From: Limanda limanda
Lineage: Eukaryota; Chordata; Actinopteri; Pleuronectiformes; Pleuronectidae
Direction: 5' to 3'
NCBI RefSeq assembly: GCF_963576545.1
Contig: NC_083649.1
Span: forward strand, 2,294,406-2,358,405
DNA: 64,000 nt
Below the pieces are notes generated by a model, which saw only the letters and a program-made list of their open reading frames with translations, did not search any database and was not told where the DNA came from. Both the position numbers and the translations under genes were made by a program. Below are positions 24,556 to 34,817 of this stretch, piece by piece; the stretch's first letter is position 1; the number at the start of each line of letters is the position of its first letter.

Positions 24556-27177
24556 ACACATTCAGTTCACTTGTAGTGAAATGTGTGTGTGTGTATAAAA
24601 ATAATTGCCCTCGCCATTTAACATTTTCTCACATGTTTGGTATTTCACTGCAGTTCCGTCTTTTATCAGCAAACAAACCTACAGATCTGTTCTGTCTGTC
24701 AACATCAAATATAAATAAATATCAACACACACACAGACACAGACACACACCCACACATGTTGTGCTGCCAAATCAGCCAACAGTGATGACGTCAAGTACG
24801 TAAAACTGAGTTCAGAGCTGATTTGTTTTGCCTGAGATCTTCTCTTGTTCTGGTTCAGTGCAGCAAACAGCTCGTCTGCTCGGCCAATCACAGAGTCGTG
24901 CTTCCATAAGCAGCCGTCGATATTAACGGCCGAACTCGTCCACTATGGATCGGGACAGTTTACGGTTGAAAGGACGGGATCATTACCGGTGACCTTTAAC
25001 CAGAACTACACAGAAAACTGCTCTGTCCACACAGCGACAGCAGCTGATAAAGATCACTGACGTCCTGTGGTTGTAAAGAGAACAAGATACATGTGTTGGT
25101 TTTATTAATTATCTATAATGTGTCTTTGCATTCATGCTAATGTGGTTAGCGCCTATTAGGGACCACTCACACCATAGATGCAGTACAGGTTAGCGGATGG
25201 GACACGAACTCCACGAAAACATTTAAATACTCAAATAAATTGAAGTTTTCTTTCATTTTAAATATTTCTTATCACACTAATGTACGTCAATGTTTCTGAT
25301 AGGTTTGGTTTTAAGGAGATGGAATAAAAACTGGCTCGTGATTGGCAGAGCATGTGTGTGGGCGGCACCTTGACACCAAAAGACTCCGAATGATGTCATC
25401 GGCACAACATGTTAGTGTTCGTATCCGGGGTATTTCAGCTTCATTTCTTGATAGTGGGAGGAAGTTTTAATGAGTAAATGTTTATTTAAAGTCTATGGTT
25501 TATCTGGTTGTGGAGCAAAATAACCTTTTCGCTCAGAACATGGCCTCAGGTGGTTGGATAGATTAAATACAACACAAGACCAAGTTTGTCTTTAGCTAGT
25601 GTGTGTGGATGTTAGCTAGCTGGACTTAGGAAGTAATCTGGAATAACGTTTGTTTACGATCTAAAAGTTCGGTCTTGGGTACAGATATTACGTAAAAGTT
25701 TTAACAAGTGGATAACCTTCCACTTCTAGTTCTTTGTGAGCGCCGTGTAGAAAACTGAAATGTCTCAAATCGTCTGTATAAACTGTGAATCTGTCCGAAT
25801 GAGAAAACAGAAAGTTTCTTTTCTGTAAATTTCAGAAACATCTTTATTAGAACTGACCCTTCGCTCTGATGTTGCTCAGCCACTTAGTTCCTCGACTGAG
25901 ATGAAGCTGCAGCAGCTTTGGCTCGAGCCAACAAACGTCAGAGCAAAGCTGATGCCAGTGAAAGTGTGAATTAGTGAAGCTAATTACCCCATTTCTACAT
26001 TTGGCACCGACACACAGACTTCTTCCTAATTGGAAATTTATGTTTCACCGACTTAATGAAATAATCGAATGGCTCAAAATGAAGTGGTGGATCATCAGTC
26101 ATGCGTCCGAACCCAAACGAGTTAGGATTGGGCGCATGTGGTGATTCTGACTGTACGTTAGAGAAACTTGAGTTTACAGTGAGAAGAGGATGGAAACTTT
26201 ATCAACACACAGAATATAAACAGAACGAAGGGTTTCATGTTCCCTCTGCACCTCGTGTGAAGAAGGAGTCGCTTGTTAAGATCTGAAAACATTTGTTTCA
26301 AGATATATTTACTCCTCTTAGGTGTAAGTTACATCAAGTGTTGGATAGATTTATATGAATCGTCTGTGCAGGGATTCATTGTCCCCTGATGATAAATCTC
26401 AGTGACTTTAATGATCTCCTGAGTTTTCTATCAAATCATTTTAAAGTAAATTTTTACCGAGCACCGAACAGTAGGAGACAGTGGGAAGCCCTATTGAAAT
26501 TGTAAGGATTATTGTTTAATTTATTTTTCAGGCAAATTAATTGGCTTTGTGAGGCTTTAACATGCTCACATTGTTACCAAAGTTTGCAGAAAATTAGAAA
26601 GTGGTGAAAATGTACGTATTCTGGAGAATAAATGGGCGTGGCTAAATGGCTCAACAGCGCCCCCTGGAATGCATTCACATTAACCGATCTTCACAAAAAA
26701 ACATAAACAGGGGTATCATGACCAGACAAACAAAAAAACCCAACAGGAAGTCTGCCATTTTGCATTTAGTGGCCATTTTTTCACATTTTTACTTTGAGGT
26801 ACTGAGGTCCCAGGGCTTTCACCATATCAACTTCAAATTGAGAAGAGTGTCATCTCGACAAGATGGAGATACAAACTAACTCAAAGATCGATTTTTCGTC
26901 ACACGGTGTGACCTTGGAGTCAAAGTTTAATTACACGCCATCAAAACACGATGTTCTGTATCTCGGACAAACATAGACCATGAATCCTTTGACAAAATAA
27001 AGCCCTCAAATTCTCACCAAAGCATGTGCTCGGGCCAATTAATATTATTATAATAATAATAATATTTTTTTATTAAGTATTATTTTATTTCTATTTATAA
27101 TTATTATGAAGGCTTTAAACATCAGGAGAAAACTGGAATGACAGACAATGAGAAATGTTTCATTTTAAAAGATAACT
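24556..27177. other. Gene-free stretch with dispersed repeats
   Basis: No gene recognised. It holds a short CA run near 24725-24755, a fragment of the 8912-type repeat near 25165-25211, and the interspersed repeat at 26630-27040. Confidence 0.5.
26630..27040 (+). repeat. Dispersed fish repeat (GGCTCAACAGCGCCCCCTGG type)
   Basis: It begins ATGGGCGTGGCTAAATGGCTCAACAGCGCCCCCTGGAA style wording, followed by CCAACAGGAAGTCTGCCATTTTG, CATATCAACTTCAAATTG and TGTGACCTTGGAGTC. I recognise this text as an interspersed element frequent in fish intergenic DNA. No open reading frame of note. Confidence 0.5.
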
Positions 27178-27183
27178 TTTATT
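27178..27183 (-). promoter_or_regulatory. Probable poly(A) signal of the TRIM gene
   Basis: On the minus strand the word AATAAA lies about 1.3 kb past the TRIM stop codon, in unique-looking sequence. If used, the mature 3' UTR would span the hAT element at 27302-28173. Other A+T-rich words exist in between, so an earlier site is possible. Confidence 0.35.
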
Positions 27184-27301
27184 AAAACTTGAGTATTTCT
27201 GTGATCGTCCCTGAAAAGACAGAAACTGAGTTCGTTTCACCTCCATCTCACATGCAGAAAAGAAAAGAAAAAACAATCAGCTCATTGATGAGGATCAGGA
27301 T

Positions 27302-28173
27302 TAGGGTTGCAAAGGGGCGGAAAGTTTCCGGTAAATTTCCGGAAACTTTCCATGGGAAGTTTAGTATCGGGAATTTTGGGAATTTTGAAAAAAAAAAAAA
27401 ACGTAGCAAATTAAACGCTGAGCAATCAAAACATCATTCAAAACTCTATTTTAAAGATGTATGGAATGCAGCACACGCTGCAAGTTGAATTTCAACCCTC
27501 CACTGTGCATTCTTCCATCACATGCACAGATAATTCCCAGCATCCTGCACACTACAGCAGGGCTATTGAGGCCTGCTGTAGTGTGCAGGACTAGTCAGGT
27601 AAGTTTCCATGATATTACTGGGGGAAATATATTAGCATGCTGATTGAGGATTGTTCATCTATCCTATTTCCATTCATGTATCCATCAATTGTAAAATATG
27701 TTTAAAAACGATTCCAATTGTTTGGCTAACTATTTATATCTCTGGCATTGCATTAGTGTTTTGTTACAAACTTTTTTCTCATCTTATTCTACAGAACAAT
27801 GCCACGTGCACTATCTCATGTGTGGAGACATTTCACCCCATCCAATGTAGAAGGAAAGGCTGTGTACATTTGCAAATACTGTGCAAAGACCTATGTTAAG
27901 ATTGACACAACGATGCAGAAGCATATAGTCAAGTGCCCAAAGTTTCCTCAGGGCTAAAATCAGCCTATGACAAAACAAAATGTTTATATTTATGTCTGTA
28001 TATGACAAGGTAAATACAGTTAGTATAAATTACCCACAACATTTCCAGTTTATTCCCGTTTATTCCCGTTAATTCCCGTATATTCCCGTTTATTCCCGTT
28101 AATGCCCGAATATTCCCGTTAATTCCCATGGAAAGTTTCCAACTTTGAATATTCCCGGAATTTTGCAAACCTA
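27302..28173. mobile_element. Non-autonomous hAT DNA transposon, 872 bp
   Basis: The left end TAGGGTTGCAAA (27302-27313) and right end TTTGCAAACCTA (28162-28173) are inverted repeats with one mismatch. They are flanked by perfect 8-bp duplications ATCAGGAT at 27294-27301 and 28174-28181, the hAT hallmark. Subterminal repeats are prominent: GGAAAGTTTCC-type words at both ends and a run of TATTCCCGTTTATTCCCGTT-type decamers at 28050-28130, as expected for hAT transposase-binding sites. Inside are a 19-bp perfect hairpin (27543-27590) and a BED-finger remnant (27799-27957). Most of the transposase is gone, so it cannot move by itself. It sits between the TRIM stop codon and a probable poly(A) signal. 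Confidence 0.9.
27799..27957 (+). pseudogene. BED zinc-finger remnant of a hAT transposase
   Basis: A 52-codon frame from ATG (27799-27801) to TAA (27955-27957). It begins MPRALSHVWRHFTPSNVEG and continues with CKYC, then HIVKC, giving the C-x2-C...H-x4-C metal ligands of a BED finger with the upstream Trp/Phe pair at residues 9 and 12. BED fingers sit at the N terminus of hAT transposases and bind the transposon ends. The catalytic domain and C-terminal dimerisation domain are absent because the frame stops right after the finger. A pyrimidine-rich TTATTCTACAG lies just before the start and could be a splice acceptor. It lies antisense to the TRIM transcript. Confidence 0.75.
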
Positions 28174-28468
28174 ATCAGGATCAACACAGGTTCTAAAACA
28201 TTACACCACCTGATTTCTACATAGATTTAGAAAACAACAGCAACATTAGTTCTTTCAAACACATTCATGTCAGTGTAATTATAGATTTCTGTCTTTATAA
28301 AGTGAGAACTAAATACTTGTGATAAAGGAAGGTCAGTGTTTGATTGACAGCTGATCTCTGTGCGGAGCAGAAACGTCACCACCACGAACTTTGATCAACA
28401 AACATGGAGACAAAAGAAGTTAAAGATTTACAAACAGAATCTAAATCACTGCTTTTAATGACTCGAGT

Positions 28469-30247
28469 CTATTTGAGTTTACAGAACTCAGCTGTGTATC
28501 CAGGATCAACCACAACTCCAGCATAGAGAGGCTGAGTGAATGTGGTCTGGACTCTGTGGAGGAGAGTCATGGTGTCAGAGACGCTGTAGAAGGACAGAAC
28601 ACCTGCACTGTGATCCAGGTACACTCCTACTCTGGAGGACACAGGACCTGACGATCGAGTCTTGATTCTGTTGTAATAAAAGTTATAACTGTTTCCAATA
28701 CGAGATAATGACCAAGATTTATCATTGCATCCAAATAAACATTCATCTCCTGCTCTGCTCATATTCTTGTATGTGACTGCTACATCAACTCCTCCCCACC
28801 GCCCCACCTGCACCTCCACCTCCCAGTAACAACGTCCAGTCAGACTCTCTCTACTCAGGACCAGAGGGACATCAGTGAATCTGTCTGGGTGATTAGAAAA
28901 AGACTGACCTTCTCTCATATGTGTTACTTTTCTGTTTCCCTCAGATAATAACAGCACTCTGTTTGCTGTGTTTGGATCCAGTGTGATTTCCTGTGAATAT
29001 CTTAAGAAGTCAGCTCTGGTCTCTGGCTCTGGTTGTGGCAGTAAAACATCCACTTGAGACACAATCTGTAAAATCTTTGTCTCTGTCTCACTCAGAATGT
29101 CCTGTAGTCGACCTCTGACCTGTGACACAGCTGCTGTCACGTCCTCAAAGTTCCTCAGAGGACGGATCCTGAAGCTGGATGAGTGTGTAGATCCACTGAG
29201 TGGTGACAGTGAGGGGTAGTTGTGTAGAAACTGGTTGTGATCCTCTGTGTCTGAGAGCTGCTTCAGTTCATGGTCTTTCCTCTTCAGCTCAGTGATCTGC
29301 TGCTCCAGTCTCTCCTGATGCTCTCTGACTCGACTCACTTCAGTTTCCTGCTGGGATCTGATCTGCTGCTCCACATCAGAGCTTCTTTTCTCCAGCAGAC
29401 GGATCATCTCAGTGAAGATCTTCTTACTGTTCTCCACTGCTTTATCAGCAGAGCCATTGACGGCCTCCTCCTCCTGTTGAAGCAGCTTCACGTCTTTCTC
29501 TGTGTCCTGGACTCTCTGCTGGATTGTTTGTCTCCTCAGCCCGAGCTCTCTCTGCCTCTCAGTCCTTTCTGCTGCAGCTGACACTGTGTCGTGGCCTTTA
29601 TGTTCCTCCACAGAGCAGAGATAACAGATACACTGCTGATCAGTGCGGCAAAACATCTTCATCACCTCGTCGTGACGAGAGCAGATGTTCTCCTGGAGCT
29701 TCTCCGAGGGCTCCACCAGCTTGTGCTTCTTCAATGGAGCTGACTGAAGATGACGCTGGAGGTGTTTTTCACAATAAGAGTCCAAACAATCCAAACAGGA
29801 CTTGAGAGCTTTCAGTTTTCTCCCAGTGCAGACATCACAGGCCACATCTTCAGGTCCAGCATAGCAGTGATCAGCAGGAGCAGCTTGGAGTCCAGTCTTC
29901 TTCAGCTCCTCCACTAAATCAGCTAACATGGTGTTTTTCTCCAGGACAGGCCTCGGTGTGAAGGTCTGTCTACACTGAGGACAGCTGTAGCTTCCTCTCT
30001 CCTCCTCTTTGTCCCAGTGGGTGTTAATACAGCTCTTACAGTAGCTGTGTCCACAGACAGTAGTCACTGGATCCTTCAGTGGATCCAGACAGATCGAACA
30101 GGAGAATCTTTCTCTGTCCAGTTGATTTTCTTGCTGCTCCATTTCAGCTGCTGCCAGAGACTTTAGAACAGATTCACTTCCTCTGAACAGATACAGATCT
30201 CTGCTCCTCCCCCTCTCGTTCACTCCCTGCAGTGACTCATCTCCCAC
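28469..30247 (-). CDS. TRIM-family E3 ubiquitin ligase (RING, B-box, coiled coil, PRY-SPRY), intronless
   Basis: A 592-codon uninterrupted frame, probably an E3 ubiquitin ligase of the fish TRIM16/TRIM25-like expansion, a group linked to innate antiviral defence. The RING finger has C50, C53, C65, H67, C70, C73, C89 and C92 (C3HC4). A first Cys/His-rich B-box-like stretch covers about 137-175. B-box 2 has C189, H192, C200, D203, C208, C211, H216 and H219. A Gln/Glu/Lys-rich coiled coil covers about 222-335. The PRY-SPRY (B30.2) domain runs about 413-592 with LDPNTAN, GRCYWEVEV and LDHSAGVLSFYSV. There is no membrane segment, so a cytosolic protein is expected. Family members usually begin at the position of M36 (codon 30140-30142, G at -3 and +4), so the first 35 residues may be untranslated. 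No stops or frameshifts; it appears intact. The exact orthologue cannot be fixed without a tree. Confidence 0.95.
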   Translation of the reverse strand: MGDESLQGVNERGRSRDLYLFRGSESVLKSLAAAEMEQQENQLDRERFSCSICLDPLKDPVTTVCGHSYCKSCINTHWDKEEERGSYSCPQCRQTFTPRPVLEKNTMLADLVEELKKTGLQAAPADHCYAGPEDVACDVCTGRKLKALKSCLDCLDSYCEKHLQRHLQSAPLKKHKLVEPSEKLQENICSRHDEVMKMFCRTDQQCICYLCSVEEHKGHDTVSAAAERTERQRELGLRRQTIQQRVQDTEKDVKLLQQEEEAVNGSADKAVENSKKIFTEMIRLLEKRSSDVEQQIRSQQETEVSRVREHQERLEQQITELKRKDHELKQLSDTEDHNQFLHNYPSLSPLSGSTHSSSFRIRPLRNFEDVTAAVSQVRGRLQDILSETETKILQIVSQVDVLLPQPEPETRADFLRYSQEITLDPNTANRVLLLSEGNRKVTHMREGQSFSNHPDRFTDVPLVLSRESLTGRCYWEVEVQVGRWGGVDVAVTYKNMSRAGDECLFGCNDKSWSLSRIGNSYNFYYNRIKTRSSGPVSSRVGVYLDHSAGVLSFYSVSDTMTLLHRVQTTFTQPLYAGVVVDPGYTAEFCKLK

Positions 30248-33200
30248 AGTTCACAGCTTGTTGTTCACTGGTTCTTACACTGACACACCTGTGAAGGGAG
30301 GAGACACAGACATGTCCTGACTGGGAGGAGCTGGTTGTGTTGGAGGAAGAAGTTGTTGGTGTTTCAGGTTTTTCTGCATTTCACAGCGGCCTGTTCTCAC
30401 CTGGTGTTGAGAGGAGATTCAGTGAGAGGCAGAGTGTGTTTTTATAATATTAAATTTGAAACTAGATATTTTGCAGTTTAACCATCAATTTTATAGGAAT
30501 TTCTAGAAAAGTGAAACACAACCAAATACAGGCAGCTCGAAGTTTAAGATTTAAGAAATGTTTTGAGTATATGTAAAGAAAAATGCAAATCTTTCCTTTA
30601 AACTTAAAGTTGTCATGTTTATACATATCCACTTAAACGCCGGATACGATGAGTGTACATACAGTATATCTATATATATATATATACATGTAGGCCGATG
30701 TAGCACGTTTTATTTCCCCTAAGTCAAAAGACAATGTGACTTTTACAAGCTTTTCAAGATAGCAGCTGCATGAAATAGAAAAAAAATCTACCGAGCCGCT
30801 GAAGCTATTTCCATGTTTAAGGGCTCGTCCGCTATTGGTAAGTGATGAGGTTTACTATAATATAGGCTAGGCTATAAATATTGCATAATTATTTACTCTT
30901 TTTATTCAGTCTTTTGAGTCAGCATTGTAGTCAGCTAAAAAGCTCGGTCCATGAAGCTAGCATTTAGCAAAGAGTGGAAAGGCTCCAGAATCTGTGGCTG
31001 TTACAAGTGATCGGCTTTCTGTCGACTCTTCTCTGTCTTTTTAAACAATATTTCATCTACAGGTTCTATATCATTTTTTCCACATTACATGATTTAATTA
31101 ATACAAATTTGAATACCTTATTGTAATCTAACAGCTAGAAATAATGTGTTTAACAAAAAAATTACAAGGGATCCTCTTTACAGCAGCTTGCCCCCCTAGT
31201 GGCACATGCGAACCACTCTGGGAATTCCTGGTGTAGCTTAATCAAGTGACCACGAGGCAATGAATGTTTTTCAGAATGATCACACATTTGTGACTGTTCT
31301 TTTTATTTGTTCTTTGATTTACGACATTATGACTAATCTTATAAAGCTGATAAACGCTAGACCTGGTAAAGGTCAGTGTGTTCAGAACATGTTAGCATGC
31401 TAACAATAGCATTTATCTCAACTCAAGCCTCTTTTAGCTTCTGCTATCAAAACCAACCCAGCATTTTAGGAAATAGCTTTTGTGTTGTTTCTCCTCAGGT
31501 ACACAATGACACACACGGGGTGATAGATACGTTCTTTGCCTATAAGGTAAACGGAGATGAGTCATAAAGCTCTTATACGCATTCGCTGCTCAAGCCTTTG
31601 ATAGATTATGCAGAAAGTTTGACGTTAATAACATTTGTGGTGTTTTGGTTGATTGAAAATTGCAGGAAAGTGTTGTCTGAGATAATTGGACATCATCGGC
31701 CTCTGTGCCGTCGTCATCCTCCGGATTCTGAAGACCCCCCCCCCCCCCCCCCGAGGATAAAGACGAGGACACGAGGGGAGGATGGTGAAGAAGTGGACAA
31801 GGTTCGACTTCTACATGGATCAGTTTGTAGACTGCTGGACTAAGATGTGTTTACTTCAAATTCGAAGGCAACATTTGTGTTGCATTACTTGCACGAGTGA
31901 ACACAACATGTGAATGTTCCCCCGTCTGCAGCTGAACCATCTTCCTCCTCCTCTCATTCTGATGTGTCCCTGAGATCTTTCCATTTCCTCCACAAATTCA
32001 GCTTCATAGAAAACATTTGGATTTGCATTTGGTCTGAACGCATCGTAAATGTAAAGTAAAGCACAATGTGGAACAATGAATTGAATGGACTCAATAAACA
32101 TATGTAAACATATCAAGGATAAGAACCAGATCCTTGAGAGAAGGTTTGTTTGACTTCTGAAACCTTGACTCTGAACTTTACAGCACAGGAAAGTCAACAT
32201 GGTGGAAATAGTTCTATCTTATCGTCCTGAGGTTAAATCGCAGAAATACTTGTGAAACAAAGATCAGTAAATATTTGACCCGGGTAAAGTATTTATTTGT
32301 ATTTCCTTATAATTTTGTCTCTTTGTGCAGGAACCCCAGCTGTTCCACCAGACCGCCCTCATTCACAACATGAGAGGATTCATTTATCTATTTTAATTCT
32401 GTAAATAATACTTTTTCCCAAACTGGGTCTGTTTCTCAAGCAGCCGTGTGCTTCACTTAAACATGAATCAAGTCTTAGAATCAGAGCGATCCCTGTGGTT
32501 TAAAGCTGCTTCTCATGTAAACACCAAAACTGCTCCAGGATTCTGAATATGAACCAAAACACAACTGCTGTTAAAAAATGAACATGCTCCATGGTTAATG
32601 TAAAAAGCTCATTTTCTAAACAATCTGCTCAGTTTACTGTGGATGCAAAATGAATGATGGCTGTTCTGCTGTGTGCAGTCGAGTCGCTCGCTCCTGTTTG
32701 TGCTCGTCGCACTAACTGAAACATCTTCTGCTAATTTCCTTTTCTCCCGTCAGAATGTACTTGGCAACTGAAAGCGAGCTGCGACTGCTGATGGTGAAAC
32801 GGAGACGGATAAACACGACTTTGTACCAAATGGAAAGTGTGCCGCCTCAGAGTGGAGACAAAGATTCCTCTCCCTTTAAATTATGCATGCATTTTTTAGT
32901 TTCCAGCACAGAATCCCATTATTTCCATGCTGTTTTGGAAGCGGCGAACATGCAGAGATGCTGTAGGGGGGGGGAATGCATATGTTCTGTTCGTGTGTCG
33001 GAATGCAGCAAACGGCACCAAAGCAAATTAAACATGAAAGTGATTTCCATATAAAAAGACGTGAGTCATCTCACCCGGTTGATTGCCCTGTAAAGTGGAT
33101 CTTGATGAGCACGTTCTGTATCAGCACAACAAGCTTTTAGAAAATGATTGAAAAAATAAATGCTTGTCACAAATGATTTAACATCTTTTTAATTTGCCGG

Positions 33201-33493
33201 CCGAGGCTGCGGGGATTTGATCTAATTCTTTGAAAACAAACACCAGCCCTGATTTATTTGTCAGATCTGGGCTGACGTCGTCATCGATGCAGGTTTTAAT
33301 AACAGCGGGAACTTAAATTACTGCATTTTCCAACAGATACACGACAAATTCAAATTAGAGTTTGTTTATTATTTATGTAAAATTATATCTTACCAGTTAA
33401 AGTGTGATCTATTTGTGCTCTTGACGGGAAATTTAATTTGACTTGTTCCTGGGAAGTCAAAGACTCTGAATCCCTTTAACCTGATTTATGTTT
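30248..33493. other. Upstream flank of the TRIM gene; no other gene seen
   Basis: 30248-30420 is the likely promoter and 5' leader of the TRIM gene; I see no convincing TATA box. The rest is A+T-rich with a C-run at 31738-31752. No gene is recognised. An open frame at 32755-33054 follows a good acceptor-like CTTTTCTCCCGTCAG but has no domain. Confidence 0.5.
32750..33420. other. Candidate conserved non-coding block
   Basis: Low-repeat sequence with enhancer-like words, for example CAAAGCAAATTAAACATGAAAG, GTGAGTCATCTCACC, AAAATAAATGC and ATTTGATCTAATTC. The 100-codon plus-strand frame over its first half shows no domain. Conservation is a guess from texture only. Confidence 0.2.
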
Positions 33494-33596
33494 GGGTTAG
33501 GGTTAGGGTTAGGGTTAGGGTTAGGGCTAGGGTTAGGGTTAGGGTTACCTAGGGTTAGGGTTAGCCTAACCCTAACCCTAACCCTAACCCTAACCC
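33494..33596. repeat. Interstitial telomeric repeat, head-to-head inversion
   Basis: (TTAGGG)n runs from 33494 to about 33564, with one GGGCTAGGG and one GGGTTACCTAGGG variant. It then flips directly into (CCCTAA)n from 33566 to 33596. The turning point is GGGTTAGCCTAACCC, symmetric about C33565. This is the vertebrate telomere sequence, and the order (TTAGGG)n-(CCCTAA)n is what end-to-end joining of two telomeres gives. Confidence 0.95.
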
Positions 33597-34150
33597 GTAA
33601 AAAATAATTTAGCTATTAAAATTAAATTATAATCCCTCACTTTGACAGAATAAGTTTCAAAACGCATTAAAAGACAGAGATTGTTTTCTTCCACTGAAAT
33701 GAACCTCGGATCTTTGGAGGTAAAGTGGGTCGTCCACTAATGAGACGCTCGTCTTCAGCTCATATCTCAAAGTGTCCCGAGGCAACACATGCTGCTGAGG
33801 AAGCATCATGTGTAGTCGGGTGGTTGTGACATGAGTTAAGAATATTAATGCAGCACATTAACCATCTTCTCTATAATTTGTAGGTTCTCAACGTTAATAT
33901 GTTTTAATTTGGTGATTATAGTAACATTGAATTATATATGTCTCTAACATGCGATCATCTGTCTGAGCGAATCTCAGCTTTTATTCATTAAATTGCTGAA
34001 TAATTGTAAATAAAAAAAACTTTTAGTCTTGCCTTTATTTAGTTTTTTTTTGTTTTATGTTCAGATTATTGTTCTTATATTATTGTTGTCGACATTATTA
34101 CCCTTTTTGGTGTTGATTATTTATATTTTATTATCCTATCTTTCTCTTAT

Positions 34151-34277
34151 AGAGAGGGAGAGAGGGAGAGACTGAGAGAGAGAGACAGAGAAAGAGAGAG
34201 ACAGAGAGAGAGACAGAGTGAGAGACAGAGAGAGAGAGAGAGAGACAGAGTGAGAGACAGAGTTAGAGAGAGAGAGT

Positions 34278-34311
<34 letters not shown>

Positions 34312-34378
34312 GAGAGATATTGAGAAACAGAGAGAGAGAGTGAGAGACAGAGAAAAAAAGAGAGAGTGCGAGAGAGAG
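34151..34378. repeat. GA/CAGA-rich microsatellite block
   Basis: GAGAGA and GACAGAGA steps with a clean (CAGA)n run at about 34281-34308. The reverse strand gives a false Ser-Leu frame. Confidence 0.9.
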
Positions 34379-34772
34379 GCATCATGGGAGCACAGAGGAA
34401 GAAGAGAAGAAGAAGAAGAAGTGAGTTTGTTGAAGTGAAGTGAAGCAGCCACAGAGATGATGATGAAGAATGAGACGGATCAGCTGTTGGCAGCAAAGTT
34501 CCCACGAGAGAGATGTGGAGAGATCTCATCTGATTCCACGTCTGCACTGGAGCTGGAGAGGGTGTGTGTGTGTAAGTGTGTGTGTAAGTGTGTGTGTGAG
34601 TGTGTGTTAGAGACCAGAGATTGTGTACATAGGAGAATGTTTTATTGATTAGATTATTTAAGTTGTGGTTTGTGCAGTAAACACATTTGCTGCTGTGTAT
34701 TCAACAATGAAATCCAGTTTGTGCCTTCATGCATGTGTGGGTATGAATATAACTGTGCTTAAATGTGTGTGT

Positions 34773-34817
<45 letters not shown>

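Noticed and set aside
28050..28130. CRISPR-like array (repeated ATTCCCGTT words)
   Set aside because: The decamers are adjacent, with no unique spacers, in a vertebrate genome; they are subterminal repeats of the hAT element.
29270..29805. Plus-strand frames of 93-103 codons
   Set aside because: They are antisense shadows of the TRIM coding sequence.
32755..33054. 99-codon exon after a good acceptor-like tract
   Set aside because: Loses protein-like texture after about 30 residues, crosses a G-run, and has no donor; listed only within a candidate non-coding block.
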